Of a stretch of 64,000 bases of DNA, positions 1 through 8,212 are shown piece after piece. The translations under genes and the position numbers were made by a program. The stretch spans positions 5,580,001 to 5,644,000 of the forward strand of contig NZ_AP022596.1 in assembly GCF_010731895.1 (NCBI RefSeq). The letters run 5' to 3'. Source of the DNA: Mycolicibacterium helvum (lineage in GTDB: Bacteria; Actinomycetota; Actinomycetes; Mycobacteriales; Mycobacteriaceae). A model generated the notes under the pieces. The model had not been told where the DNA came from. It searched no databases and saw only the letters and a program-made list of their open reading frames with translations. Every line of letters starts with the position of its first letter. The stretch's first letter is position 1.

Positions 1-2
1 AC

Positions 3-656
3 CAGGCGGCACTGGCACTGGGACAGGCGGCCGCGTTGCACGGCAGCTCGTGGCAGCAGGACTATCTGCGGGAACCGTGGCTGCCGGCTGATTCGGTCTG
101 GAACATGCTCGGCTCTGCCATCCCCGCGGTCGCGGCTCCCTGGTTGGACCGATTCGGTCAGTACCTCAACCCCGAACACGTCGCCGCGGTGAACCGGTTG
201 GCCGACGAGGTCGGCAGCTGGTTGGCGACGCTACGCAACCATCGGACGCTGTGGCACGGCGACTTTCGGCTAGACAACCTGTTGTTCGACGCCCAAGGCG
301 GCGCCGTGCCGGTGGCGGTGGTGGACTGGCAGAGCGTGGCCGCCGCCCCCGGAGTCATCGACGTGTCCTATTTCCTGGGCACCTCCATGACCGAGGCCGA
401 GCGCGAGAAGCACGAACGCGACCTGGTGACCGAATACCACGAGCAACTGTCGTCCTACGGCGTGACGAACTATCCGCTCGAGGTGTGCTTGCAGGAGTAT
501 CGGGCACATGCGCTGTTCGCTCTGGTGCTGACGATCCCGGTGTCGATGGGGGTGCAGGCCACAGAGCGCGGTGACGCCATGTTCGCAGCGATGGCCCGGC
601 GCGCCGCCGACCAGATCATCGCCAACGACAGTTTCGAGGCGCTGCGCTCACTGTAG
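3..656 (+). CDS. APH-fold phosphotransferase, 3' part (cut by window edge)
   Basis: The reading frame is open to the left edge, so only the C-terminal part is present. It carries the kinase signature HGDFRLDN near base 258 (catalytic Asp and metal-binding Asn) and, about 20 residues on, VVDWQS (the DxD/DxE-like metal site), as in the aminoglycoside phosphotransferase / ecdysteroid-kinase-like superfamily. Such proteins phosphorylate hydroxyls of small molecules with ATP; the substrate here is unknown. Its C-terminal layout resembles that of the second kinase at 3078, so the two look like paralogues. It converges on the LLM oxidoreductase gene. The family is clear; antibiotic resistance should not be assumed. 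Confidence 0.85.
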   Translation, partial: QAALALGQAAALHGSSWQQDYLREPWLPADSVWNMLGSAIPAVAAPWLDRFGQYLNPEHVAAVNRLADEVGSWLATLRNHRTLWHGDFRLDNLLFDAQGGAVPVAVVDWQSVAAAPGVIDVSYFLGTSMTEAEREKHERDLVTEYHEQLSSYGVTNYPLEVCLQEYRAHALFALVLTIPVSMGVQATERGDAMFAAMARRAADQIIANDSFEALRSL

Positions 657-753
657 ACGGGTTGAGCGCACCGCACACCAGCCAGACATTGTGACTCCAG
701 ACTGAATCGTCGCGGCCCGCAAGATCATCTGCGGTGCACTGTGGACCCACATC

Positions 754-1797
754 CTAATAGGCCGCCAGGATCGGCTCGAGCTCGGTGGGCGTCGCACCGT
801 GCAGGATCACACCGTCGGCACCGAGCGCCAGCTGCTCGCGGATGGTGGCGACGCAGGATTGCGCGCTGCCCGTCGCTGCGGGCGCCGTCCACTCCGCAGG
901 CAACAACGTCGCGATGTGTTCCAGCTTGTCGATGGGCGTGGTCGGGCTGTCGATCGCCTGCAGCCCGCCCTCATAGAAGCTCTTGACCACCGCATCGTCC
1001 CGGAAACGTTGCAGGACTGCAGGATCCCACCGATTCGTGCGCACCATGAGGTCGCCGTAGCCTTGCAGATAGGTGGCCAGCCGGCCGACGAGTTTACGCA
1101 GCCGCATCTCCTCGGGAATATGGTCCCCGATCGTTGCCAGGCAGGACCACACCTTGACATCGTCCGGATTGCGCCCAGCCCGTTCGGCGCTGGACTTCAC
1201 GGTCTGTACACACCGGGCCAGTGTCTCGTCGGTGAAGAAGGTGTGCAGGATGACCTGGTCCATCACGCGGCCGGCCAGCTCCAGCGAGTTCGGTGCGAAC
1301 GCCACCATGCCCATCGGGATATCGACGTCGTAGTCCTGGCCGAGTCGAAGCAGCGGATATCGTCCCATCGGGCCGTCATGCCCGATGATGGTCTCCCCAC
1401 GGAAGAGTCGGCGCATGACGCCGACGAAGTCTTCCATCTGCGCAGTCGTGATGCGCGGCATGCCGAACGCGTCCTGGAGTGGTGGCACTCCCCTACCGAT
1501 ACCCAACGTGAACCGGCCGTTGCTCATCCCGTGCATCGTGAGCGCATACGCCGCCGTGACGATCGGATGGCGGGTGTTGTGATTGGTCGCGCCCGTGGCG
1601 ATGCCGATGTGCTCTGAGGCCGCAGCGGCCGCGCCTGACAGCGTGCAGGCCTCCTTGGTGTTGAAGCGCTCGGAGATGAAGGCGTGGCCGAGTCCCAGTG
1701 CTTCGGCGTGCCGAATTTCGTCAACGAGCACCCGTGGTGATTCTGGTTGTCCGCCAAGGGTGTAGAAGCCTAGCTCCGGCCGAATCGAAGTACTCAT
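754..1797 (-). CDS. F420-dependent LLM-class oxidoreductase
   Basis: A 347-residue luciferase-like (TIM-barrel) protein. Typical features are an N-terminal GFYTLGG strand, the NTRHP segment, NGRFTLGIGRG in the middle and a C-terminal GADGVILHG strand. Mycobacterial members of this family usually use reduced coenzyme F420 to reduce or oxidise lipophilic substrates in the cytosol; the substrate is not predictable. Its ATG overlaps the stop of the SnoaL-like gene at 1794 by four bases, so it is the last gene of a translationally coupled SDR / SnoaL / LLM operon read leftwards from about 3.03 kb. Confidence 0.85.
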   Translation of the reverse strand: MSTSIRPELGFYTLGGQPESPRVLVDEIRHAEALGLGHAFISERFNTKEACTLSGAAAAASEHIGIATGATNHNTRHPIVTAAYALTMHGMSNGRFTLGIGRGVPPLQDAFGMPRITTAQMEDFVGVMRRLFRGETIIGHDGPMGRYPLLRLGQDYDVDIPMGMVAFAPNSLELAGRVMDQVILHTFFTDETLARCVQTVKSSAERAGRNPDDVKVWSCLATIGDHIPEEMRLRKLVGRLATYLQGYGDLMVRTNRWDPAVLQRFRDDAVVKSFYEGGLQAIDSPTTPIDKLEHIATLLPAEWTAPAATGSAQSCVATIREQLALGADGVILHGATPTELEPILAAY

Positions 1798-2207
1798 TCA
1801 TTCCTCTCCGTGGCGAACTCAGGCCATCGGTCATGGTCGTAATTACAGGGGTTCCACACCTCGACGATTCGCCCGCGGTCAACGCGGAAGACCTCTATCG
1901 CGGCGATGTAGTCCGGGGTGTCGTCATGATTGACGATGTCCGCCTGGTAGACGATCGAGCACAGTTGATCGTCGGCGACGACGCGCAATAGCGTGAAATG
2001 CACACTCTTGACCGTGGCCCAGAGATCGCGGACGCGCTGCACCGCTTGTTCGCGCGTCTGCACGATCCGCCCGCCCGGCGTATTGCGGACGATCTCGGCA
2101 CCCAGGATGTCCTCGGCGACGGCGTAATTCCTTGCGTTCCAGAGCTCGTAGTTGTAGCGCTCGACGACGGTCTTCGGGCTCGCCACCGATGCGTTGGTCG
2201 CGCTCAC
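1794..2207 (-). CDS. SnoaL-like / NTF2-fold protein
   Basis: A 137-residue protein of the cone-shaped alpha+beta barrel type (SnoaL, ketosteroid isomerase, NTF2). Recognisable parts are VVERYNYELWNARN at the N terminus and the AIEVFRVDRGRIVEVWNP strand pair near the C terminus. Members act as isomerases, cyclases, hydrolases or dehydratases in polyketide, steroid and terpene chemistry, so the function is only a class. It starts with GTG overlapping the SDR stop (GTGA) and its own stop overlaps the LLM start, so it sits in the middle of a coupled three-gene operon. Confidence 0.75.
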   Translation of the reverse strand: MSATNASVASPKTVVERYNYELWNARNYAVAEDILGAEIVRNTPGGRIVQTREQAVQRVRDLWATVKSVHFTLLRVVADDQLCSIVYQADIVNHDDTPDYIAAIEVFRVDRGRIVEVWNPCNYDHDRWPEFATERNE

Positions 2208-3028
2208 CGGCCGGCCATTGCCGGTTGCTGACGCCGGAGGTCCCGCGCCAGCAAGCTGGTGAGCGCACGCGGGGCATCGACCAGGTACGAGCTGATGCCG
2301 ATACGCCGGGGCAACCGCACCGAACCTCGCCCGTTCTCGATGGCAGCCAGCGTTGCGCTGGTGATCTCCGTGGGCGTGATCAGCCGACTCATGTGCAGCC
2401 GATACATCCGCTGCACCAACGCGGTGAAGACCGCGTCGGTCCGCCCCTTCTCCATCAGACCGGTGTCGGCCACCTCGCCGATCTCGACCTTGGTGAAACC
2501 GACAGGCGCGTCATGGAACTCGGCGGCGAGATTGGCCGTCAGATGAGTGATGAACGCCTTGGTGGCCGCGTAGACGGCCAGATTGGGCGGGCAGATCAGG
2601 CCGCCAACGGACGACACGTTGACCACATGTCCCCGACCCCGCGCGACCATTCTGGGTATCGCTTGGCGCTGCAATTCGACCACCGCGCGGACGTTGAGGT
2701 CCAGAATGAAATCCAGGGTTTCGGAGGTCATTTCGTCGAATCGACCGATCTTCTCGTCGCCAGCGTTGTTGACGAGGATATCGATGGCACCGTCAGCCTC
2801 GACGCGATCCAGGAGTCCTCGAACAGCCTCGTGATCGGTGAGGTCGGTGGGGTACGCCTGTGCGCCGAGTTCCTCGGCCAACGCGAACAACTCCTCGGAT
2901 GGGCGGGCGACCAACGCCACCGTCGCGCCGCAGCGCCGCAGTCCGCGCGCCAGGTCCGCGCCAATCCCCCGACTGGCACCGGTGACGAGTGCGCGGCTGC
3001 CGGCGACTTTTAAGCCATGTGTAACCAT
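2204..3028 (-). CDS. short-chain dehydrogenase/reductase
   Basis: A classical SDR. It has the Rossmann TGASRGIG motif near the N terminus, the NNAG motif, the catalytic serine in VNVSS and the YAATK (YxxxK) catalytic pair. It should oxidise an alcohol or reduce a ketone with NAD(P)H in the cytosol. The ATG at 3028 (MVTHGL) puts the Rossmann motif at the usual distance; an ATG at 3040 is possible, but it lies inside the palindrome 3040-3059. It is the first gene of the SDR/SnoaL/LLM operon and is divergent from the kinase gene at 3078, sharing a 49-bp promoter space. Confidence 0.85.
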   Translation of the reverse strand: MVTHGLKVAGSRALVTGASRGIGADLARGLRRCGATVALVARPSEELFALAEELGAQAYPTDLTDHEAVRGLLDRVEADGAIDILVNNAGDEKIGRFDEMTSETLDFILDLNVRAVVELQRQAIPRMVARGRGHVVNVSSVGGLICPPNLAVYAATKAFITHLTANLAAEFHDAPVGFTKVEIGEVADTGLMEKGRTDAVFTALVQRMYRLHMSRLITPTEITSATLAAIENGRGSVRLPRRIGISSYLVDAPRALTSLLARDLRRQQPAMAGR

Positions 3029-3039
3029 GACCACATTCA

Positions 3040-3059
3040 TACTTGCTTGTGGGCAAGTA
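3040..3059. promoter_or_regulatory. palindromic operator candidate between SDR and kinase genes
   Basis: Perfect inverted repeat TACTTGC-(6 nt)-GCAAGTA in the 49-bp divergent space between the SDR operon and the kinase gene. Arm length and spacing fit a TetR-family dimer site. One protein bound here would control both directions. Which regulator binds is not shown; the nearest TetR genes are at 4634 and 11347. Confidence 0.5.
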
Positions 3060-3077
3060 AACAACTACTTTTCTAAT

Positions 3078-4184
3078 ATGACTTCAATAACTTCGCGGTT
3101 CCCGTGTTCTGCCACCGAGCTCACCGCCGACTGGCTCGCCGATGTCCTCGTTTCAGCGGGGGCCATCGCGCGGGGAACTCGCATCCACCGCATGCGAGTG
3201 GAGAGGATCGCCGAGGGGGTTGGATTCGCGTCTTTCCTGTACCGGGCTCACCTCGACCTCGACGGAGACGGTCCGGCAACAGTCATCATCAAATGGCCGA
3301 CCGACTATCCCACCTTCCTGGAGCTGGCCAAGTCGATTCACCTCTACGACCGCGAGGTGGCGTTCTACAACGATGTGGCGCCTTCCGCCCCCGTCAACGC
3401 ACCGCGGGCCTACTTCGCCGCTATCGAGGATGACAGCACCGATTTCGTCATCGTCATGGAAGACCTCGCGGGACTCGACAACGCTGACCACCTCGAGGGT
3501 TTGAGCTTCGACCGCGTGCAGGCCGTGTTGGACGAGCTGGCGCGCTTTCATGCTTGGGGTTGGGACATGAAACCGGCTGCCACGAAGAACGCTGCTTTCC
3601 TGGGGCTCGACGACGCTCGTATGGCGGGTCTGTTCAGTGTCGGCACCGGCGCCGGATGGCCGATCTACCTGCAACACGGCCGCGCTACCGCCCCCGAGGG
3701 TTTGACCGACATCCTCGATCAGTACTCCGCGCTGGCTCCCGCTCTGCTCGGGTCGCTGACCGAGCCGGCCACGCTGGTCAACGGTGATCTTCGGGCCGAC
3801 AACCTGTTCTTCAACGAGTCTGGCCCGCATCTCACCGTCGATTATCAGTTCGCCGGACGTGGGTGCGGTATGTGGGATGTGGCCTATCTGGTCGGTCAGG
3901 GCCTGACCCCGCAAGAGCGCGCCGGACGGGAACGCGCCCTGGTCACTCGCTACGTCGAGACCTTGGCCGAGTCGGGCATCGATTACCCATTCGACCAGGC
4001 GTGGCAGCAGTTCCAGATCGCCGTCGTGGCGCAGATCGCCTTGCCACTACTGGCGATGATCTCCTGGGACACCCTGAACCCCAGAGGCCAAGAGCTGCTT
4101 CAGGTTCTGATGGAACGCAGCTTTGCGATCATCGCCGACACCGACGCGGTGAGCGCGGTACGGGCACTGCGGCCGACCGCATGA
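3078..4184 (+). CDS. APH-fold small-molecule kinase
   Basis: A 368-residue phosphotransferase of the APH / ecdysteroid-kinase-like (CHK) group. The kinase loop is NGDLRADN near residue 235 (the usual His is Asn), followed by LTVDYQF as the second metal site and the MWDVAYLVGQ helix. The ATG at 3078 gives the start ELTADWLADVL typical of these proteins. The stop overlaps the next ATG (ATGA), coupling it to a hotdog thioesterase. Sitting among an SDR, SnoaL proteins and a thioesterase, it more likely phosphorylates a hydroxylated lipid, steroid or acyl-CoA than an antibiotic; that is inference. Confidence 0.8.
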   Translation: MTSITSRFPCSATELTADWLADVLVSAGAIARGTRIHRMRVERIAEGVGFASFLYRAHLDLDGDGPATVIIKWPTDYPTFLELAKSIHLYDREVAFYNDVAPSAPVNAPRAYFAAIEDDSTDFVIVMEDLAGLDNADHLEGLSFDRVQAVLDELARFHAWGWDMKPAATKNAAFLGLDDARMAGLFSVGTGAGWPIYLQHGRATAPEGLTDILDQYSALAPALLGSLTEPATLVNGDLRADNLFFNESGPHLTVDYQFAGRGCGMWDVAYLVGQGLTPQERAGRERALVTRYVETLAESGIDYPFDQAWQQFQIAVVAQIALPLLAMISWDTLNPRGQELLQVLMERSFAIIADTDAVSAVRALRPTA

Positions 4185-4627
4185 GCCCCGCAAACCACCG
4201 CCGCACCCCCTCGGCCGCACAGGAACAGATGCTGGCCACGTTCATGGCGGTCGGCCCCAACCACGCATTCGGCCTTCGGCTCGATCACGCCGACGGCGAC
4301 CGCGTCGATGTCAGCTGGTCCATCGACGATCGTCACCTGCAGACCTACGGCATCGTTCACGGTGGGGTCTATTGCGCCGTCGTGGAGACCGCCGGAAGCA
4401 TCGGCGGTGGACTGTGGTTCGGCGACCAAGGCCGAGTCGTCGGACTAGCCAATCACACTGAATTCCTGCGCCCAGTCACCCATGGCTGCAGCCTCACCGC
4501 CACCGCGCTGCCACTACATCGCGGTCGTACGCAACAGCTTTGGGAGGTCCGCATCAGCGACGACTCGGCCCGTCTCATGGCCCATGGGCAGCTCCGGCTC
4601 CAAAACGTGCCGCACCTGGCCGAGTAG
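4181..4627 (+). CDS. PaaI-family hotdog thioesterase
   Basis: A 148-residue single hotdog domain. The signature GIVHGGVYCAVVETAGS around residue 60 contains the HGG turn and the acidic helix residue used by PaaI-type acyl-CoA thioesterases. It should hydrolyse an acyl- or aryl-acyl-CoA. It overlaps the kinase stop by four bases (ATGA), so the two are translated together. A TetR gene converges from the right with a 6-bp gap. Confidence 0.82.
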   Translation: MSPANHRRTPSAAQEQMLATFMAVGPNHAFGLRLDHADGDRVDVSWSIDDRHLQTYGIVHGGVYCAVVETAGSIGGGLWFGDQGRVVGLANHTEFLRPVTHGCSLTATALPLHRGRTQQLWEVRISDDSARLMAHGQLRLQNVPHLAE

Positions 4628-4633
4628 CGCCCG

Positions 4634-5239
4634 TCAGCCGCTGAGCCGCTCAGCCATGCGGTCGTGCCAGCGCGTCAACACCGCGTCGAAATCGACGGCG
4701 GCCGGGTCCAGGATCCACGCGTAGGCGTAGCCGATGCCGGTGGCGATCATCTCCGAAGCGACCTCGTGGGCATCGCACGACCCCGATACGGAACCATCAA
4801 CCTGACCGTCGGTCACGGCGCGGCGAATACCCTCCTCCAACTGTGTGAGCCATTCCTGGATGCGCTGCCGGAGCGCGTCATGGTCATGCAGCGCTTCGAA
4901 GTTCAGGCTCAGCACCGCGCGCAGCAGTCGTGGGTCCTCAGCCGCGAAATCCCGTAGGGCCAGGATCGGGGCCAACACCCGCTGCAAACCCGGCGTCCCG
5001 GTCTGTTGGGGCACGTCGATGCGGCCTTCGTAGTCCTGCAGGACCGCCTCGAGCAGCGCCTCCTTGGATCCGAACCGCTCACGCACCATGGCGCGGCTGT
5101 ACCCGGCTCGGATGCCGATCTCTTGGGCGGTGGTGTTGCTATACCCCTTCTCGGCAATCAACTCGATGGCGGCCTCGGCGAGTCGGCGTGACGACTCCTC
5201 CACTCGTTCGCGCTGCGATCGGCGCGACGGCGAGCTCAT
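4634..5239 (-). CDS. TetR-family transcriptional regulator
   Basis: About 201 residues. The N-terminal helix-turn-helix reads TTAQEIGIRAGYSRAMVRERF, the normal TetR spacing, followed by an all-helical ligand domain. The ATG at 5239 is preferred to the GTG at 5251 because GGGGA sits about 6 nt upstream of it. It is divergent from the SnoaL/kinase operon at 5441; the 201-bp gap holds the palindrome 5406-5423, the natural candidate operator. It probably represses the surrounding catabolic genes and responds to a pathway intermediate (inference). Confidence 0.85.
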   Translation of the reverse strand: MSSPSRRSQRERVEESSRRLAEAAIELIAEKGYSNTTAQEIGIRAGYSRAMVRERFGSKEALLEAVLQDYEGRIDVPQQTGTPGLQRVLAPILALRDFAAEDPRLLRAVLSLNFEALHDHDALRQRIQEWLTQLEEGIRRAVTDGQVDGSVSGSCDAHEVASEMIATGIGYAYAWILDPAAVDFDAVLTRWHDRMAERLSG

Positions 5240-5405
5240 GGCGTTCCCCACCGCACTGCGCCATCACGGCGCGATCGGCACTGCACCGGCTCGCCCGCCG
5301 GGCGTCCTGAGCAAACCAATACGTACACACGGAGAGTTTAGGGTCAACAAGGCCGAGGTGCTGCTGGCCCCACTGCATTGCACTGTGGAAGTATCACTTT
5401 CTAAT

Positions 5406-5423
5406 ATACAGTAAAAACTGTAT
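5406..5423. promoter_or_regulatory. perfect palindrome upstream of SnoaL/kinase operon
   Basis: ATACAGT-AAAA-ACTGTAT, 7-bp perfect arms, 18 bp upstream of the GTG start at 5441. It directly follows TAATAT (5402-5407), a good -10 hexamer, so a bound repressor would cover the transcription start. The TetR gene at 5239 reads away from it. The decamer TTTCTAATAT just before it (5398-5407) occurs again at 3070-3079, at the start of the other kinase gene. Confidence 0.55.
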
Positions 5424-5440
5424 CGCCGATCGAAGGGCCA

Positions 5441-5887
5441 GTGACTGACGTGAGCATTCCCCACCCCATAGACGACATCGACGCCTTTGCGGCTGCGTAC
5501 TCCGTTGCGTGGACCAAGGACCCCGAGGGACTGCTCGAGTTCTTCGATCCGGCAGGCACATACACCGACATGGCCATGGGCACAACGTATGCGGGTCACG
5601 ACGGCATCGCGCGTTTCCACCGGTGGATGCTGAAGTTCGCGCCGGACTCCGTCATCGAGTTCTGCGCGCCGGCAGCTCGCGACGGCGTGCTCTACCTCGA
5701 ATGGCAGTGGGAGGGATCTTTCGAAGGTGCACTCCGACTGGCTGACGGCTCACTCGTCCCCTCCAACGGGCAACGATTCAGCGTCCCCGGGGTCGCCGCC
5801 TGCCACATCGGTACGGATGGCACGCTGACCAGCCATCGGGACTTCTGGGATGTCACCCAGATGATGGCGCAGCTGCGCACCACATGA
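5441..5887 (+). CDS. SnoaL-like / NTF2-fold protein
   Basis: A 148-residue NTF2/SnoaL-fold protein, clearly different from the one at 1794. Useful segments are FDPAGTYTDMAMGTTYAGHD and GIARFHRWM in the N-terminal half and the C-terminal HRDFWDVTQMMAQL, common in actinobacterial nuclear-transport-factor-2-like proteins. The enzymatic role is undefined (isomerase or dehydratase type). GTG start; its stop overlaps the next ATG (ATGA), so it is coupled to the large kinase-like gene downstream. Confidence 0.75.
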   Translation: MTDVSIPHPIDDIDAFAAAYSVAWTKDPEGLLEFFDPAGTYTDMAMGTTYAGHDGIARFHRWMLKFAPDSVIEFCAPAARDGVLYLEWQWEGSFEGALRLADGSLVPSNGQRFSVPGVAACHIGTDGTLTSHRDFWDVTQMMAQLRTT

Positions 5888-7293
5888 CCGTCGATATCGT
5901 GGCCGACGACAGGCGCGAGACACTGGCGGATCCATGGCCCCGTCTGTTCACCTGGGTCGAAACGGTAACCGGCGGCCGAATCGTGTCCTGGCGCCGGCAA
6001 GCGCGGTGGCGTCCGGCATGGTTCCTCACCGTCGAGGTGCAGGGCCAGCGGCGCGAGCTCTATGCACGTTGCCAACGCGAGGAATCCATGCCGTGGACAC
6101 AAACCCTTTCGTTGCGTCGCGAATACGAAATCATGCGCGTCCTACATGCCAACGGTGTCGCGGTGCCCGCGCCGTTGGCATTCTGCGAGGAACCCGAATC
6201 GATTCTGATGGAGTCGATCCGGGGCCGGGACCGCTTCGATGAACGCGATGACGCCGCGACCCGTGGCGCCGTCATCAACGACTACGTCGCACAACTCGCC
6301 GAGGCGCATCGCCTGGACCCAGCCTTGTTCCAAGCGATCGGCCTATCCCGTCCGGCTACTCCCCGCGATATCGGCTACATGGGCTTCGGCCTTTCGGAGA
6401 AGTGGTACCGGCAGATCAAGCCGGGGCCCGATCCGACGATCGAGTTCATCGTGTCGTGGCTGCATCGCCACGTGCCGACACACCGCGAGCAGACATCGTG
6501 GATTCACTTCGACGCCGGACAGTTCCTTCATGCCGACGACCGGGTGACGGCACTGATGGACGTCGAATTCTCTTGTCTGGGTGACCCACTCGCGGACCTG
6601 GGCGCCATGCGGATGCGGGATACGGCCCAGCCCATCGGAGATCTCACCGGGGCGTACGCCGCCTACGCGAACGCGACCGGACAACCGATCGACCGAAGTG
6701 TGGTCAACTTCCATGCGGTGCGCTTTGCACTGCTGACACCCATGTTGTCGGCAGCGACGCGGGCCGATCCGCCGGCAGAATTCGATCTGGCGCAATGGCA
6801 GGCCTGGTCGCTGATGTCCTTCATGATCTGTCTGCAGATCATCGCCGAAGAGGGCGGCTACTCGCTGGAATCGCCACCCGCGGTGACATCGGTGCCCCCA
6901 CGGAACGACCCGAGCTTCGTCTCCGCCGAGCGCATCCTCGCCGACGTTCTCGATGACGTGAACCCCGATGACCACGTGGCTTTCCGGCTGGCGATCGTAC
7001 GCGATCTGTTGCCGGGTCTACACCGCAGTGCCGCGGCCGCGGCATCGGTGGAGGCCGCTGATCGCGAGGAAGAGGAAGAGCTACTCGGCGTGCGACCCGA
7101 TGGCTGGCTCGACGCCGACCAGCGACTCGAACGTTTCGTCGCCGAGCGCGGCGCCGACCGGGAACGCGATATCGTCCGGCTGCTCACCCGCCGCGTCCGT
7201 CGCCAGATCGAGCTCATCGACCCGGGGATGCGCGATGTCCGCGGGTTTCGGGTGCAACCGATCGACTGGTCGGCGGTACCGACGACCTCCTGA
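5884..7293 (+). CDS. large APH-fold phosphotransferase with atypical active-site loop
   Basis: A 469-residue protein with the APH/ACAD10-like kinase domain in its first 330 residues (REYEIMRVLHANGVAVPAPL, then ESIRGRDRF) and a charged helical extension after it. The expected HGDxxxxN loop reads HFDAGQFL (His208, Asp210): Asp is kept, but the loop is two residues shorter and Asn is replaced by Gln. The second metal site MDVEFSCLGDPLADL is intact. It may phosphorylate an acyl or hydroxy compound or have altered chemistry. It overlaps the SnoaL gene (ATGA) and converges on the nitroreductase gene. Confidence 0.78.
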   Translation: MTVDIVADDRRETLADPWPRLFTWVETVTGGRIVSWRRQARWRPAWFLTVEVQGQRRELYARCQREESMPWTQTLSLRREYEIMRVLHANGVAVPAPLAFCEEPESILMESIRGRDRFDERDDAATRGAVINDYVAQLAEAHRLDPALFQAIGLSRPATPRDIGYMGFGLSEKWYRQIKPGPDPTIEFIVSWLHRHVPTHREQTSWIHFDAGQFLHADDRVTALMDVEFSCLGDPLADLGAMRMRDTAQPIGDLTGAYAAYANATGQPIDRSVVNFHAVRFALLTPMLSAATRADPPAEFDLAQWQAWSLMSFMICLQIIAEEGGYSLESPPAVTSVPPRNDPSFVSAERILADVLDDVNPDDHVAFRLAIVRDLLPGLHRSAAAAASVEAADREEEEELLGVRPDGWLDADQRLERFVAERGADRERDIVRLLTRRVRRQIELIDPGMRDVRGFRVQPIDWSAVPTTS

Positions 7294-7311
7294 CGGTGAG
7301 CGGCGTGCCGG

Positions 7312-8043
7312 TCAGGCAGTGATCCAATCGACGACCTCGTCGAGTGGAGCCCGGGAGGTGCGATAGCCGTTGGTCGGATGGTCGATGTCGGGGTAACCGA
7401 AGGAGATACCGCACACAACGGTGCGGTCCGTCGTCAGACCGAGTTCTTCGCGAAGGACGTTGGGATACATCGCGAGCGCGGCTTGGGCGATGCTGCCAAC
7501 ACCGTGTGCGGTCGCAGCAATGAGGAAGTTGCTGACGTATCCGCCGCAATCGACCGCGCCGTAGGGCCCCAGTGCCTCATCGGTGTGGATAACCGCCACG
7601 TGCGGTGCGCCGAAGAACCTAAAGTTCTCCAGCGTCTGCGCCATCTGACGCGGGTGATCGCCACGTTCTATGCCCAACGCAGAATAGAGCTGGTATCCAC
7701 TTTCGCGACGCCGGTCGCGATGAACCCCGCGATACTCCCGTGGAAAGGGAATGTCGGGAGTCTCAAGGTGGTCACTCGAGGCTGCGGCGTAGAGCGCATC
7801 ACGAAGCCGTTCGGTTCCCGCCCCGCTGGTGACCACGAGCTGCCAGGGCTGGCTGTTGCACCAGGAGGCCGTCAGCTGTGCGGTGGCCAAGATCGCCCGA
7901 ATAGTCCCTTCGGCAACGGGTTCCGGTTTGAACGCTCGGCAGCTCGCTCGGACGGCAAGTAGATGCGTCAGCGTCGTGGCCGCATCGACCGGAAGCTGAT
8001 CAGACCTACGCGATTCGACGATGGCGCGAAGATCGGTGGTCAT
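7312..8043 (-). CDS. nitroreductase-family FMN oxidoreductase
   Basis: A 243-residue FMN-dependent nitroreductase. It shows the N-terminal RASCRAFKPEPV phosphate-contact motif, the SWCNSQPW segment of the FMN site and the late GISFGYPD turn. Such enzymes reduce nitro groups, quinones or enones with NAD(P)H. It is divergent from the GMC oxidoreductase at 8213 across 169 bp and convergent with the kinase-like gene on its left. The substrate is unknown. Confidence 0.85.
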   Translation of the reverse strand: MTTDLRAIVESRRSDQLPVDAATTLTHLLAVRASCRAFKPEPVAEGTIRAILATAQLTASWCNSQPWQLVVTSGAGTERLRDALYAAASSDHLETPDIPFPREYRGVHRDRRRESGYQLYSALGIERGDHPRQMAQTLENFRFFGAPHVAVIHTDEALGPYGAVDCGGYVSNFLIAATAHGVGSIAQAALAMYPNVLREELGLTTDRTVVCGISFGYPDIDHPTNGYRTSRAPLDEVVDWITA

Positions 8044-8212
8044 TTGCGGTGTCCTCCGAATCTGTCGGTGTTCTCGCGGTCGCCGCCATCAAGCAAGGTC
8101 GGGAACGGTTCGTCGATTCTAGCGCGTGTTAAATTCGTTGCACCGGCCGTAGCGCAGGGACTCACCGAAGGTCGTCGTTGATCAACCAATCAGGCGTTGA
8201 GGAGATTTCGGC

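Noticed and set aside
3..656. A frameshifted or broken kinase gene
   Set aside because: The frame is open up to the window edge, so the missing 5' part is simply outside the window.
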